Under the pieces are notes generated by a model that saw only the letters and a program-made list of their open reading frames with translations, was not told the DNA's origin and searched no databases. A stretch of 64,000 nt of DNA from the NCBI GenBank assembly GCA_018524725.1, contig JAEUWP010000143.1, positions 124,001-188,000 on the forward strand. Reading direction: 5' to 3'. Of this stretch, positions 41,498 to 56,606 are shown piece after piece; the first letter of the stretch is position 1, and every line of letters begins with the position of its first letter. The position numbers were made by a program, and so were the translations under genes. The DNA is from Podaxis mareebaensis. Lineage: Eukaryota; Basidiomycota; Agaricomycetes; Agaricales; Agaricaceae.

Positions 41498-43664
41498 ATG
41501 CAACTCCAAGTGTCATTTACGACCTTGCTGGCCGGCATTTTTGTCGTTCTTTCAAGTACATACTCTTCTGTCGATGCCCTGCCCCTTTCTAGGAGAGAGA
41601 ATCCGGGGGTTGTAACCCTTCCCCTCAAGCGAGTTGCACTTTCCCGCAGTATTCACCCTCAGATTGTAAGCCCCTTGCACTCTATTGTGCGTTGATGTAA
41701 TGACTAATGACTGGTCATTCAGCTCTTGCAACAGCACATCAACCGCAGCCGTCGTCGCCTTGCGCGGATGACTGGCCGCGAGGAACCAACCTCCGAGGAG
41801 CTCCAGCAGCATCTTGAAAAACGAGTTATCGCTGTCGAAGGCCCTGAGGGTCTTGAGAAGCGCTTCAGTCGATATGGTGTTCCTAAATCGAGGCCTAAAG
41901 GCGCTACCACTACGAAAACCGTGAGCAAGGCGAAAACCAATAACCAGAAGGTGACCGGAGGCAACAACGGGTTTTTTAACCAGTCTGGCAAGAACAAAGG
42001 AAAGGGTCAAAACGTCAACCCGAACAGCGGAGCCGCAGGATCGACTAGCAACGGTAATGGTCAACAGACCAAAGGCTCTAACAAGGGCAACCAGAAAACT
42101 GGGAATACAACCACCAGCGATGGGGACGATACAGTCACTTCAAAGGGAAATGGTAAAAACTCTGGCGCGACAAACACTACGAACACTGGAAATGATCCCA
42201 CCACCGGAACGCAAGTCAACCAAGCGTGAGTACCGATGTGTTTAATATCATCGTCTGGACGGCTTGAATTCAATCCTTCGCAGAGTCACGGTGGACAGCG
42301 TCGCCCAGGCTAACACACCCACTGCCGCAAACTCTCTTGGTCTTGACATTGAGTGGGTTACTAGTTTCCATATGTTTCGAATTTCTCTTATTTGGTTCCC
42401 AGGGCAAACGACATCGGCTATCTAGCTACAGTCCAGATGGGTACACCGCCACAAGACTTCCTGCTACTCATGGACTCCGGTTCGGCTGATCTTTGGGTCG
42501 GTGCTGAGAATTGCAAATCGGAAGACGGAGGCGATTGTGTGAGCACCAATTGATAGATACTACCCACAACAAAGGACTAACGCATAACTGATCCAGGGCG
42601 ACCACAAGTTCTTGGGTCCCGCTTCCTCTAGCTCTTTTGTCAATACAAATGCCCCTTTCTCTGTTACATATGGCACTGGTTCCGTTTCCGGGGACATCAT
42701 AACTGATAATCTCGCCATTGCTGGTCTTCAACTCAACAAGCACACTTTTGGTGTGGCCACCACCGAAAGCGTCGAGTTCTCCGACGACGCGACACCCTTC
42801 GACGGTCTCATGGGTTTGGCGCAATCTGTAAGTAGTGCACTAGCGGAGGCTGATGGTGTAATAACTATCCTGGTCTAGGCCCTATCCGAGCAGAAAACCC
42901 TCACTCCGATCGAGGCACTCAACCAGCAAGGTCTGGTAAACGGAGCTGTGATTGGCTACAAGATTTCCCGTGTTGAGGATAACAAGAATGACGGGGAGAT
43001 TACTTTTGGGTGAGCTGGGTGCATCAGAGTACAAAAGATTTCCCTTACACAGATTTACAGTGGAGTCGATCCGGCGAAATTTGACGCTGCAACCGTTGTT
43101 GACCTTCCCAATGTGAGCCAACAAGGATTTTGGGAATCCGCAATGGACGCTGCTTCGGTTAATGGCGATGACCTTGGGCTGAACGGCCGTACTGCTATCC
43201 TTGACACTGGTTGGTCATTTCCACGTTGAGGCAGGACTTAGATACTTACGATATATTGACCGATAGGTACCACATTGATCGTTGCTCCCGACGCTGATGC
43301 TCAGGCAGTCCATGCTGCGATTCCTGGGGCTCAGCCCGACGGTCAAGGAGGCTTCACCGTTCCATGCAACACTCAAGCTTCAGTCGCTCTCACCTTCGGT
43401 GGAAGGTCATTCGCGATTGATCCGCGTGACCTCGCTTTCCAACCCCTTGACCCCAACAACCCCAACGGAGACTGTGTATCTGGCATCGCTTCTGGGAACA
43501 TTGGTGGTGCCAACGAGTGGCTCGTAAGTCTCTTTGTGCCTGTCATGAGTGATTTTAGGCACTAATCCCTATTCCACCAACAGGTTGGTGATGTGTTCCT
43601 AAAGAACGCCTACTTCTCCACGGACGTGGACAACAACAAGATGTCCTTGGCCGTCCTCGTATGA
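41498..43664 (+). CDS. Secreted pepsin-like aspartic peptidase 1 with low-complexity insert
   Basis: Family A1 endopeptidase, probably secreted. It starts with a signal peptide (MQLQVSFTTLLAGIFVVLSS) and a basic propeptide with RRRLARM and Lys-Arg sites (LEKR twice). About 100 residues rich in Asn, Gly, Thr, Lys and Ser follow (for example NGFFNQSGKNKGKGQN), which the tandem neighbour lacks. The catalytic domain has the first active-site motif LLLMDSGSADLWVG, flap YGTGSVSGD, and second active-site motif AILDTGTTLIVAP. The C-terminal lobe includes the disulfide cysteines VPCNTQ and GDCVSG and ends KMSLAVLV. Exons are joined by short GT-AG introns, for example the ones ending just before EANDIGYLA and GDHKFLGP. 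It is adjacent to and in the same direction as peptidase 2. Confidence 0.9.
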
Positions 43665-44155
43665 TTGATGCCTTCGACCTAGATATACTTGTTCTTCAAT
43701 TTGCTGTATGTATTATTACTCTGCTGTAATCTACATTATGTCCAAAGAAGTCCTGAGATGTGTGGCAGAGCGTACGATGGCGCATCTTGGCCGTCAGCCT
43801 TCATGAGTGAACGACATATATTTTCGCGTGTTCTAACATCCCTTAACCCTCCTGCCCGGGGACCCCCAGCGGGAAAGACCAAGGCGTCAGGCGTTCAGGG
43901 CTAGATGCGTCGCGGTTATCCCGGATTCTTAAGGGAACATTTGATGGGTCACAGAAGCATTAGAAGCTCGGTTGACTCCACAGCGTGCGGCTGCAGGCCG
44001 TGACGTCGCATTCGTTCGAGTTTCATCAACGTTCACCACACCCCCGCAACGCTCAACGTTCATCGATCATCTGTCGACACGATACGGCCTGTTCACTCGT
44101 TAAAACGTCCACTCCTTACTCAGTCCTTCGTTTCACTCTTGATCACCTCACAAAC
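43665..44155. other. Intergenic spacer between tandem peptidases
   Basis: About 490 bp holding the terminator of peptidase 1 and the promoter of peptidase 2. No TATA box clearly seen. No gene. Confidence 0.45.
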
Positions 44156-46139
44156 ATGACGTTGAGGCATCTTCTTATCCAAGTCTTTGTCGCATTGTTG
44201 CTCTTTTCTGCTGATGTCCAGGCAGGTCCGACGGGGGCATTTGTCTCAGTTCCTCTAGAGAGGGCGAAACGCGAGCCCTCGCAACTTCCCTCCGTCGTGG
44301 TGCGCGTAACTGTCTTTCTGCTTCTGGTATGTGAGGCTGAGAAAGAGCGACAATCTTCCAGCTTCACCAACAGTATGCAAATAGAGGGATTCGTCGATTG
44401 GCTCGCATGAAAGGACAAGCACGTCCCCCAGACTCCGTCCTCTGGGAAAGGGTCTCCAACCGATTGGCTAGTCTACCAAAGGATTCAGAATTCATGCAGA
44501 AGTTGGAAGCTGCAAAGTCCTGGCTATCAGGTCATACCCCACCTAAATCCCGCTCAACTAAGCGTCCCAGCTATGTTGCTCGAGACACTGACGGAGTTAA
44601 CTCGACCGCATCCTCCGCACCTGCCTTCCCGAATAGCTTGGGACTTGAAATTCAGTGGGGCCCCCTTTCCTTTCGCGGTACCGCTCATTCCCTAACATAT
44701 CTCTAGATCCAATGATTTCGGCTGTGCGTGACTTTAATCAAAGTGCAGGCAATATCAAAATGTTCAAGCACTTTACGCAGACTTTGCTAACTTTGCGATT
44801 GGAACCCCTCCAAGGAGTTTCTCTATACTTATGGACTCGGGTTCTGCGGATTTCTGGGTGGGTGGTGAAGGTTGTCAAGGCAGTGATGGTCAGGGTTGTG
44901 TATGCCATCTTTGTTGAGCCTCCTTCAGTACTCGCCTGTACTGATCGCAATTCTTTTGTAGGGGAACCATACCTATCTAGGATCCAATAGCAGTTCGACT
45001 TATAAGGACCTTCATGTGCCCTGGGCTATTGGCTATAATACAGGTGAAGTGTCCGGGACCATGGTCGAAGACGATATTTCAGTCGCAGGTTTACATCTAA
45101 AGGGCTTCAAGTTCGGAGTGGCCTTCAAAGAAAGCCCTGAGTTCACCGGGTAACAAGTCTTTCATGGTTGACTATGATCACTTGGACTCATTAATTACAG
45201 TCGTGATATACTCTTTGACGGGCTTGCAGGTCTCGCGAAATCTGTAAGCGTCCTCTCTTCCTCTTCTCCGGCACGTTGTTCATCGGCCCGTTTCCCAGAC
45301 CATTTCCAGGCAACGAACGATCACTCTGGTTGAAGCCCTTCGCAAGTCTGGTGCCATCAAGAACTCGATCATTTCATTCAAGATTCCCCGTCTGACAGAT
45401 CATAAACACGACGGAGAAATGACCCTAGGAGGCATGAATCCCGCGAGATATGATGCCAAGTCTACTGTCACGGTAAAGAACTTGAATAAGTTGGGATTCT
45501 GGGAAACTCCCATAAACGAGGTCAAGATCGATGGGAAGCCTACTGGCTGGACCAATCGTACTGGAGTTCTGGATACTGGTACTGTGCGAGCTTTCTCTCT
45601 AATTCTGATGGCTGAGACTTACATTTGTTGTTCTTTCTGTGATGGTGATGATATAGGCTCTCCTAATGGCACCTCGGGAGGCAAGTGTTGTTTCGTCTCA
45701 CTTTCTATTCATTTGTGACCCGGACTCTCTTATGATATTAGGATGTGGATGCCATTCACTCAAAAATCCCCGGTGCGAAGGAGATTGACGGAAGCTGGAC
45801 CGTACCTTGCATGACCAAAACTTCTCTTTCGCTCACCATTGGAAATGTCGATTTCGCTATTGATTCCCGGGACCTCGCCTTCATTCCCGTTGATGACAAC
45901 AACACCCAGGGTGATTGTTGGTCTGGTATTGGCGTCGGCACTGTCGGCCCTTTTCATTTGCCTACGACGTGGCTGGTACGTTCCATGAATAGCTCTGATC
46001 AGAAGACACGCTCACAGTTGATATATCATCACGGATAATTCCCTGTTTCTAGCTCGGAGATACTTTCTTGAAGAATGTCTACCATAGCATGAATGCGGAT
46101 GAAGGTAAAGATGAGATCACCCTCGCTAAGCTCAAATAG
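44156..46139 (+). CDS. Secreted pepsin-like aspartic peptidase 2 (tandem paralogue)
   Basis: Tandem copy of the upstream gene. Signal peptide MTLRHLLIQVFVALLLFSAD, then a propeptide whose RRLARMKGQARPPDSVLWER aligns with RRLARMTGREEPTSEEL of peptidase 1. The catalytic domain reads GTPPRSFSILMDSGSADFWV, then GLAGLAKSTISRQRTITLVE after choosing the acceptor at GTTTCCCAG, which restores the frame and matches SALSEQKTLTPIE in the paralogue. The second active-site Asp is in GVLDTGT, followed by a 24-nt exon (ALLMAPRE) that ends in a GC donor (GGGAG|GCAAGT), a GC-AG intron. The protein ends DEITLAKLK. It lacks the Asn/Gly/Thr-rich insert. The flap reads IGYNTGEVSGT rather than YGTGSVSGD: a Tyr is present but the surroundings differ. 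All catalytic residues are intact. Confidence 0.85.
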
Positions 46140-47872
46140 AAGGCATCATGACGCAATGTACGATCATGACCATGTGGTTGTGGCAATTGTCTAGAATACT
46201 GCAGGAGGCTTTGAGCAGAGTGGCAATTGCGCCTATTGATCATGCATCATCCACTGAACGAAATTTGTTGACTCTTTTCTTTTCTTTTCTTACACAACGT
46301 ATTCCTGTTTCTGCGTCATCTTGGCATCGATTTTATCCTTCCTCATTCTCTTTGCAATGGACCTCCTTGCTTAATCTTGTTATTTACTTTACTTTTTCTT
46401 ATTACGAAAAATAATCCTTTTTCCAACCACGCTTATATGAACCGCTCGCGGCTCACCTGGACCAGGCGAACCAAACTTGCTCTGTTCGTTCCTAATTCTA
46501 TTTTCGCTCGAGCCGGTCTGATGATCTGGCGGCTATCACCTGGTCCTTTTTCTGGCGGGTCCTAGTCGCGCCTCTACACCTGTACACGCAGCGACGAAGC
46601 TCCGGACCTCTGAGCACGGGAGGCATGGGGTTATTTTGTATGCAGTGACAATTTAATAATTAGTACTTATTGGATATCGAATACTATACGTGATCGAATT
46701 CTGCAACGCGTTGTGACGTCCGTGATCCCCTCGACGCTCTAGCACCAGTGATGCGAATTGTCCCGTTTCGTGTGATAGTTGATCGCCGTCTCGCTGAACA
46801 GCGGGAGATAAGTCAGGACAGTGCAGCTGAGCAGTGGGAGATAATCGGGACAGTGCAGCTGAACAGCTTATACGGGGTAAATACAGGGAATGAGGAAAGC
46901 CGAAATGATGTTACTAACACCACGGCACTCATTCCAGCGATTACGGGAGGGAGCCAAGGGGTAGTGTGGGATCGGTGCCATGCGAAGCAAGTGGGGAACA
47001 AAAATTTTTTCCACGTACTTATCCTCTTTATCCACCCACGTTCGCTCCTTCCCTTTTGCGGCAGCATGACTCGTAGCCTTTGAGAGCCACACAGGAGGGG
47101 CTATGGATCCTACATCAATAAATATATTATAATTGAAACCAGAGGCAACGTACTATATACATCTCCACACCTACGAAAAGTCCACCCGACACCAGTCCCC
47201 CTTAGACCAGCGTTTGACAACCCATGATATTTCAAGACCAGCGATATTCCAAACCACACAGATAGACGGAAGAATTCTATCTAGATTCATAATTGAGTTG
47301 CTAAAAGCATGCACTAGGAGATAATAAAAAGGTGAGAGGGAATCAAAACAAATCATAGACGAAAAAGTGTGTGAAGTGCAGGGAATTGTACAGGCAGTCA
47401 TAATGGACAACAGTACTTGATGAGAGGGAGGAAACACCTAGTACAAGAAAGCGATTTAAAAAAACTACGTTGATTAGAAGGATGTGACAACAATTGTGGA
47501 AAGGGAACCTTGGCCTTGGTACGACTACTAATGAAACAACAGGGATTAGCCATCGGGGGATGGGGAGCAGCATATGTTGTTGCGGCGCAGCGGATCAGAG
47601 AGGGGATTGAATATGATCGAATGCGGTGTATTGCAATGCATTGCGAATTGTGATACACTAGAAGAATTGAAGGAGGTGGGCGAAGGCAAGTGAGTGACAG
47701 ATTTTGTTTCACGATACATTGGATATGTTCTTTCGTGCGCGTGCGTGCGTGGTATGAATGAGAGACGGGTGGGTGAATGACGGTAATCAAACGCTCAATC
47801 CGAGAGCAATAGTGCAACATAGCAGAAATGCAGAGGGGGTTATGGAGGTCAGGAGATTCAGAAGCACCAGCT
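46140..47872. other. Intergenic region with a tandem repeat, no gene identified
   Basis: About 1.7 kb between peptidase 2 and the LAMMER kinase (convergent stops). It contains a roughly 33-bp repeat in 2.3 copies (46793-46867). The right part (47330-47860) is presumably kinase 3' UTR. Minus-strand frames there are Ser/His/Cys-rich and not gene-like. Confidence 0.45.
46793..46867. repeat. Tandem repeat, about 33 bp x 2.3
   Basis: Units 46793-46825 (33 nt) and 46826-46857 (32 nt) share GCTGA(A/G)CAG(C/T)GGGAGATAA and GGACAGTGCA. A third partial copy starts at 46858 (GCTGAACAGC). It lies outside any gene. Confidence 0.8.
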
Positions 47873-49804
47873 TCAAATCTCCTGGGGAATCGTCAACGAG
47901 AAGTATGGATGGTTCAGTGCTTCTCGTACTGTGATCCGTTGCGCGGGATCGAAAGCCAAAAGCCGCTGCACGAGGTGCAGGAATTGTTGATTGATGCTGT
48001 CTATTGGAGGAATGACTTCCTCCAGCGGGCGTGTGTTACGGACGTCTCGCTTGCTTTGTCGGGTAGCTTTTGGTTTTGGCCAGTCAAGTCGGCCGTCTTT
48101 GAAGAACTCAGGCTTTGATCGCTGGCCAGCATGAGCAAAACGCTCAGGCATTTTACCCATCACCATCTCCATCATGGCAAGGTGCTCGAGATTGTCGTGG
48201 GTTTGGTATAGTGCGACTCCTGTGTAAAACTCTACAAGGATGCATCCGAGTGAGTAAGCGTCACAAGGGAACGACCAGCCGAGTCCTAATTGATTAGCAA
48301 GTTGAGTTGACAAATGCCAAAAGCATCAGTCACAACAACGCACCTAGAATGATTTCAGGAGCACGGTAATGGCGAGTTGATACGACAGTAGAGTGGTATT
48401 CTGACTCGAAAGTTGCTGATCCGAAGTCTATTAGACGGATTTCGGTCGATTGGAGGATACGTTTGGGTTTGGGCAGTGCATTTCGCTGTTAACATACGTC
48501 AGATCGTGTGAAAAATGGGGTGGTATTGGCAACCTGCCTTGTGAGATGACGGGACGTGGACGATTTTGTAATCATTATGGACAAGGAGGATGTTTTCCGG
48601 CTTGAGATCTGTATGGATAAGACGCAGGTCGTGCAAGACTGCGGGATGTTAGCTTGAGTAATAAAGTCGACGGCAGGGGAGACGTACATGCAACACTGCC
48701 TAGAAGCTGTCTGGCAAAGTCTTGGATGTGGTGCCGAGGAAACGGTGCAAATTCATTTTCTTTCAGGAAATCGTACACACACATCCCAAGAAGCTCGGAC
48801 ACGAGGCATATGTGGTTTCGGTGATCAAACCAGTGCAGAAGGTGTATGCATTTGCTGGAAGCGGATTGTTGAGCAAGGCGCTACGGGATCTGACGGGGCC
48901 GACCTACTTCCGGTTCATGGGATCGCGTTCCTTTAGCTTCTGGAGGACGCGGACCTCAATCCTGCTAGCATCACGGTATTTGGGTATCGCGCGGATTATC
49001 TTGATGGCCACTCTTGTATTTGTTTGCGTATCGATGGCTTCCACAACTTTGCCGAAAGTCCCTTGCCCAAGCAGACGAACGGTGCGATCTAGGATAGGGA
49101 GTATAAGTGGGAGTAACATCGATGTACAACAGACGACATACAGCGCCGGAATATCATGTCATCTGGGACGATAATGTAGTGTCCCTCTTTGTCATCACAG
49201 GGGGCGGGGCCCTTGGATGCCTGGAGGGATAGACAAGGAGGTTAGTACGTCATCAGTAAAAATGTAGGTGTCTACAAACATCGTCTGTTGCAGCGTTACT
49301 TCTGAAATCGTTGGACTTTGCGGGGACAAGTGCCTGAGACTGCTGGGAGCTTTGTGCGAGCTTCTTGGCAGGCGGCGCACGGACCTCCTCTTGATGGTCT
49401 CGTTTCCGCTTCTTCGGAGCGGGGGCTGTGATGGATGAGGAGCTGGAAGAAAGTGCCTGTGCTTCGGCGGCAGCCCGTGCCCTTGTGCGAATGGGAGCGG
49501 AGAACATGGGAGGTTGATAGGAAGCGGAATAATTGGGATTATGAGTTGTGGCAGGAGAGATTGTGGCAGGTGGAGGCGTATCCTCGATGACGATGACTTC
49601 GCGAAGTCTGCCATCGCTGTCGACCTCCTGGACCTCGCTGTATTGTACTGAGTATCTCGCTGCGCGTTTCCGCTTGCGTGTGCCTACAGGTGGTGTAGGC
49701 TTTACGCTTGGGCCAGCTGGATTGGTATTGACGACGCCATTGATGGATTGGCGAGAATACTGGGCCACAACTTGGCTCGTGAGCGGGTGTACCGCTGCCG
49801 ACAT
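47873..49804 (-). CDS. KNS1: LAMMER-type dual-specificity protein kinase (Clk/Kns1/Lkh1)
   Basis: Nuclear or cytosolic kinase known to phosphorylate SR splicing factors and to regulate stress and cell cycle. The N-terminal region is Ser/Pro/Thr-rich with basic nuclear-signal-like stretches ([23 protein letters not shown]). The Clk lead [19 protein letters not shown] is followed by the Gly loop [22 protein letters not shown] with the ATP Lys, [32 protein letters not shown], and the family signature [15 protein letters not shown] (canonical EHLAMMER, with the last Arg replaced by Met). The end is [13 protein letters not shown] chose 49804 ([13 protein letters not shown]) as start, because the open frame continues upstream only from a GTG codon. 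It diverges from the MYST gene. Confidence 0.92.
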
Positions 49805-50096
49805 AGTCTGCGTGGTAGTGAACGACGTGGTGGAAGAGGAGAGAGGAGAAGTGAGGGAAACCTGGGTGCTTGCAGAGCCAAATGGATCCTGAACAGTGTA
49901 GATGCTTTTGTTGTCTCTTGTTTGCACGCGAGCCACCCACAGTGGTTCAGTTCATCCTGTCACATGCTCTCCCGAACCAGTCTCCGCGTAAACACATACA
50001 AGCAATCCAAGCACACCGTTCCCGACGACGAGCACTAAGTTAGTCCTTCTCTGCCATCCACGACACTCTCGGCGTCATCGCCGGCAGCGACGACAA

Positions 50097-54270
<4,174 letters not shown>

Positions 54271-54457
54271 CAGGGTAGATACCTAATTGATCGTGGGAAG
54301 TTTTGTCAGCATTGGGCTGGGTGTGGCTCGGTTGCGTGTTGAGTGTGAACTGGACTGGAACGGTTACGAGGAGAGGATGGACGGCCGCAAGTGTGTTTGG
54401 TTTGTTGTCCGTGTTGGTTCTGTGCTGATGTGAGCGATATGGCGCAGTGAGTCGACG

Positions 54458-56278
54458 ATGCAATACGGCCACCTGCCCACCCTGGGCGAGCGCCGCGACT
54501 CCAACCTGGACAGCAACGGCTCGGTACGTCTCCAGCACACGAACCACACCCAATCTCACCCACAACAACCAGACTCCCTTCCAGACTCACCAATCCCTCG
54601 GCCAGGCTCTCGGCACCCATCTCCAGCCACAGTACCGCACTGACTATCGCAACCTCTCCACCTCTCCCCCCTCCCATCCACAGCCCTCTTCCTCCCACTC
54701 GCCCCTCGCTTTCACTGTACCAACAACAACCTCCCCAAGCATCAAGCGCAAGCATGCTGACAACCCCATTCCCCAGCAGGTCCTCAAGCGCAGGCGCGAG
54801 CCAGATGACGCGGATCCATACGACCTCGACCCCGCAGGTCAGGGCGCAAAGCATTGGACGGACGAGGAAAAGTCTAAACTCTTCACTTGGCTCATGGGTG
54901 TCGGCCAGGACGAACACTGGAACGCCCTCCGCGCAACAAAAAACTCGTGTCTCCGCGAGGTCAGCTCTGCCTCTCTTTGACCGGCATGCAGCAAATCTTA
55001 CTCATCCGACTGCAGTGTGCCATAGACGTTTTTGGTAGCAAAAAGACTTATCAGGCGCTAAAAGGCTGTTATGAGCGCAACTTTAATCTCTTCAAGCAGA
55101 TATATGCCTTTGAACAGTTTCATGCGCCCAATAACAACCTCTCCCATCTCAGCGAGGCCGATCGCCTGAGAGAGTACGAGCGGCGACTGGCTGCTGCACG
55201 TAAAGCCGGTTGTGATGTGGGTAACATTACCGCCCGCACAATCGAGCACTGGCACCGGAGGGGTTGGTACGAGCTCTTTTATCGCCGGTACGAGCGCATA
55301 TATCCGCTTTGGTTCGTGCGCATTCAAGCTGACTTTTTTTTTTTCGATTGACAGATGGCACGGCGATCCAGCCACAACACGGCCCAGCCAGTCCCGGAAC
55401 AACAACAGTGCAAATAACAACCAGGGTCCCGCAGAAGACACCGAGGCAGACGATGAACACCAGTCCCAGCCTCCACCCCAGGCTCCGCAAACCCATCAGC
55501 CCCAACAAGCACCCACACAACCCCAGCCACCGCCACAACAACAACAAAACACGACCACGCTCGACTTTACAGACCCAACAAGTGCACTCACCAATGGCAT
55601 AAATGGGTTCACACCCCACCTCAATTATATCAACCCGCAGTCCCTCCGGGATAACCCCCTCGTGCCCCCTTCACCTGCCACGGTTCCTCCCGGCCCGAAT
55701 ACAACTCACGCTGGTACCACCGGCGCCCCTTCTTCTGCTGTCAACGGTGCTGCTTCTTCGTCTTCTGCGTCCAGTTCACACCCCCATATTTCGAGTGTGG
55801 TCCATACTGGTTCGCACACAGCTACCAGTTCTAATACGGCTCCCTCGTCCGCTTCGTCTTCCGCCCCCAATTCTTCTATACCACCAGGGGGACCCAATGA
55901 TCCTCCTGTAGTGAATATCACAATTACCCAGAGTATGCTGTCGACGTATTTGCAGTTCCTGCAGGTGCAAACGCAGACTGGTAAGATGAAGCTAGAGTAC
56001 CTAAGGAGAAGAGAGGAGAGGGAAGAGAAGGAAAGCGCGCAGAGGAGGGAGATGGAGCGGATGAAGCTAGAGCGAGAAGCAGCAGAGTTTGAGCATTCGA
56101 AGCATTCAGCGAACACGAAACAGAAAGCAGATAGAGCTATAGTGAGCTTCATTCCCTTTTTATCGTTCGATGGCGTGCTCATATCCGCCGACAGGAACTG
56201 CTCAGTAACCCATCAATTGACGCCTCGGTTAAACACGCAGCGAGCGAGTTTTTGAAAAAATTGTTTGCATCTGACTAA
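54458..56278 (+). CDS. SANT/Myb-like domain protein with Gln/Pro-rich and coiled-coil regions, unknown function
   Basis: I do not recognise a named family, but the exon chain is consistent. It starts MQYGHLPTLGERRDSNLDSN, a GTACGT donor leads to a Ser/Pro/Gln-rich stretch, then a Myb/SANT-like unit KHWTDEEKSKLFTWLMGVGQ with DEHWNALRATKNSCLRE. This is joined to CAIDVFGSKKTYQALKGCYE and ITARTIEHWHRRGWYELFYR, an unusual Trp-rich segment. A long Gln/Pro and Ser/Thr/Ala-rich linker follows. A charged coiled coil (KLEYLRRREEREEKESAQRR) and a short C-terminal helix, SNPSIDASVKHAASEFLKKL, end the protein. It is probably a nuclear DNA-binding or chromatin factor, by domain composition only. It lies 187 bp downstream of the MYST gene in the same direction. 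Confidence 0.75.
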
Positions 56279-56606
56279 TGGAACAAGACACTGGTTTCTC
56301 TTTTTCTCGCTTTTTCATGTTCTTTTTCTCTCCCTGTTCTCTAGTATATATCCGGTGTGTTCTACTAGCCCTCTCACTTTCTCTATCCCTGCGCTGTATT
56401 TATCTCTGTTGACAACAATGGCTCCTGGATGGTTCGGTTCTCATTTGTAAAAAAGATGCGTACTCTATAAACATAGTCTAAACTTAGATGAGTGTTGAAT
56501 CGTGAAGGCATCGAGGTCGTGACCCTGGGTCATCCCAGGTCATCCCAGGTCATCCCGTTCGTTCATTTTCGTTGTCTTGCAAACTTCACCCCTTGATCCC
56601 CCGGCC
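56279..56606. other. Convergent intergenic region with a 3 x 10 bp repeat
   Basis: 328 bp between the SANT-like gene and the ABC transporter stop. It is T-rich after the SANT-like stop (56290-56400). It contains GGTCATCCCA repeated three times at 56528-56557. Confidence 0.55.
56528..56557. repeat. Short tandem repeat, GGTCATCCC(A/G) x 3
   Basis: Three consecutive 10-bp copies, the last ending in G. It lies in the 3' spacer of two convergent genes. Confidence 0.9.

Noticed and set aside
49805..49936. Upstream extension of the LAMMER kinase frame
   Set aside because: The frame opens upstream only from a GTG codon. A non-ATG start is unlikely in a fungal nuclear gene, so 49804 was used.
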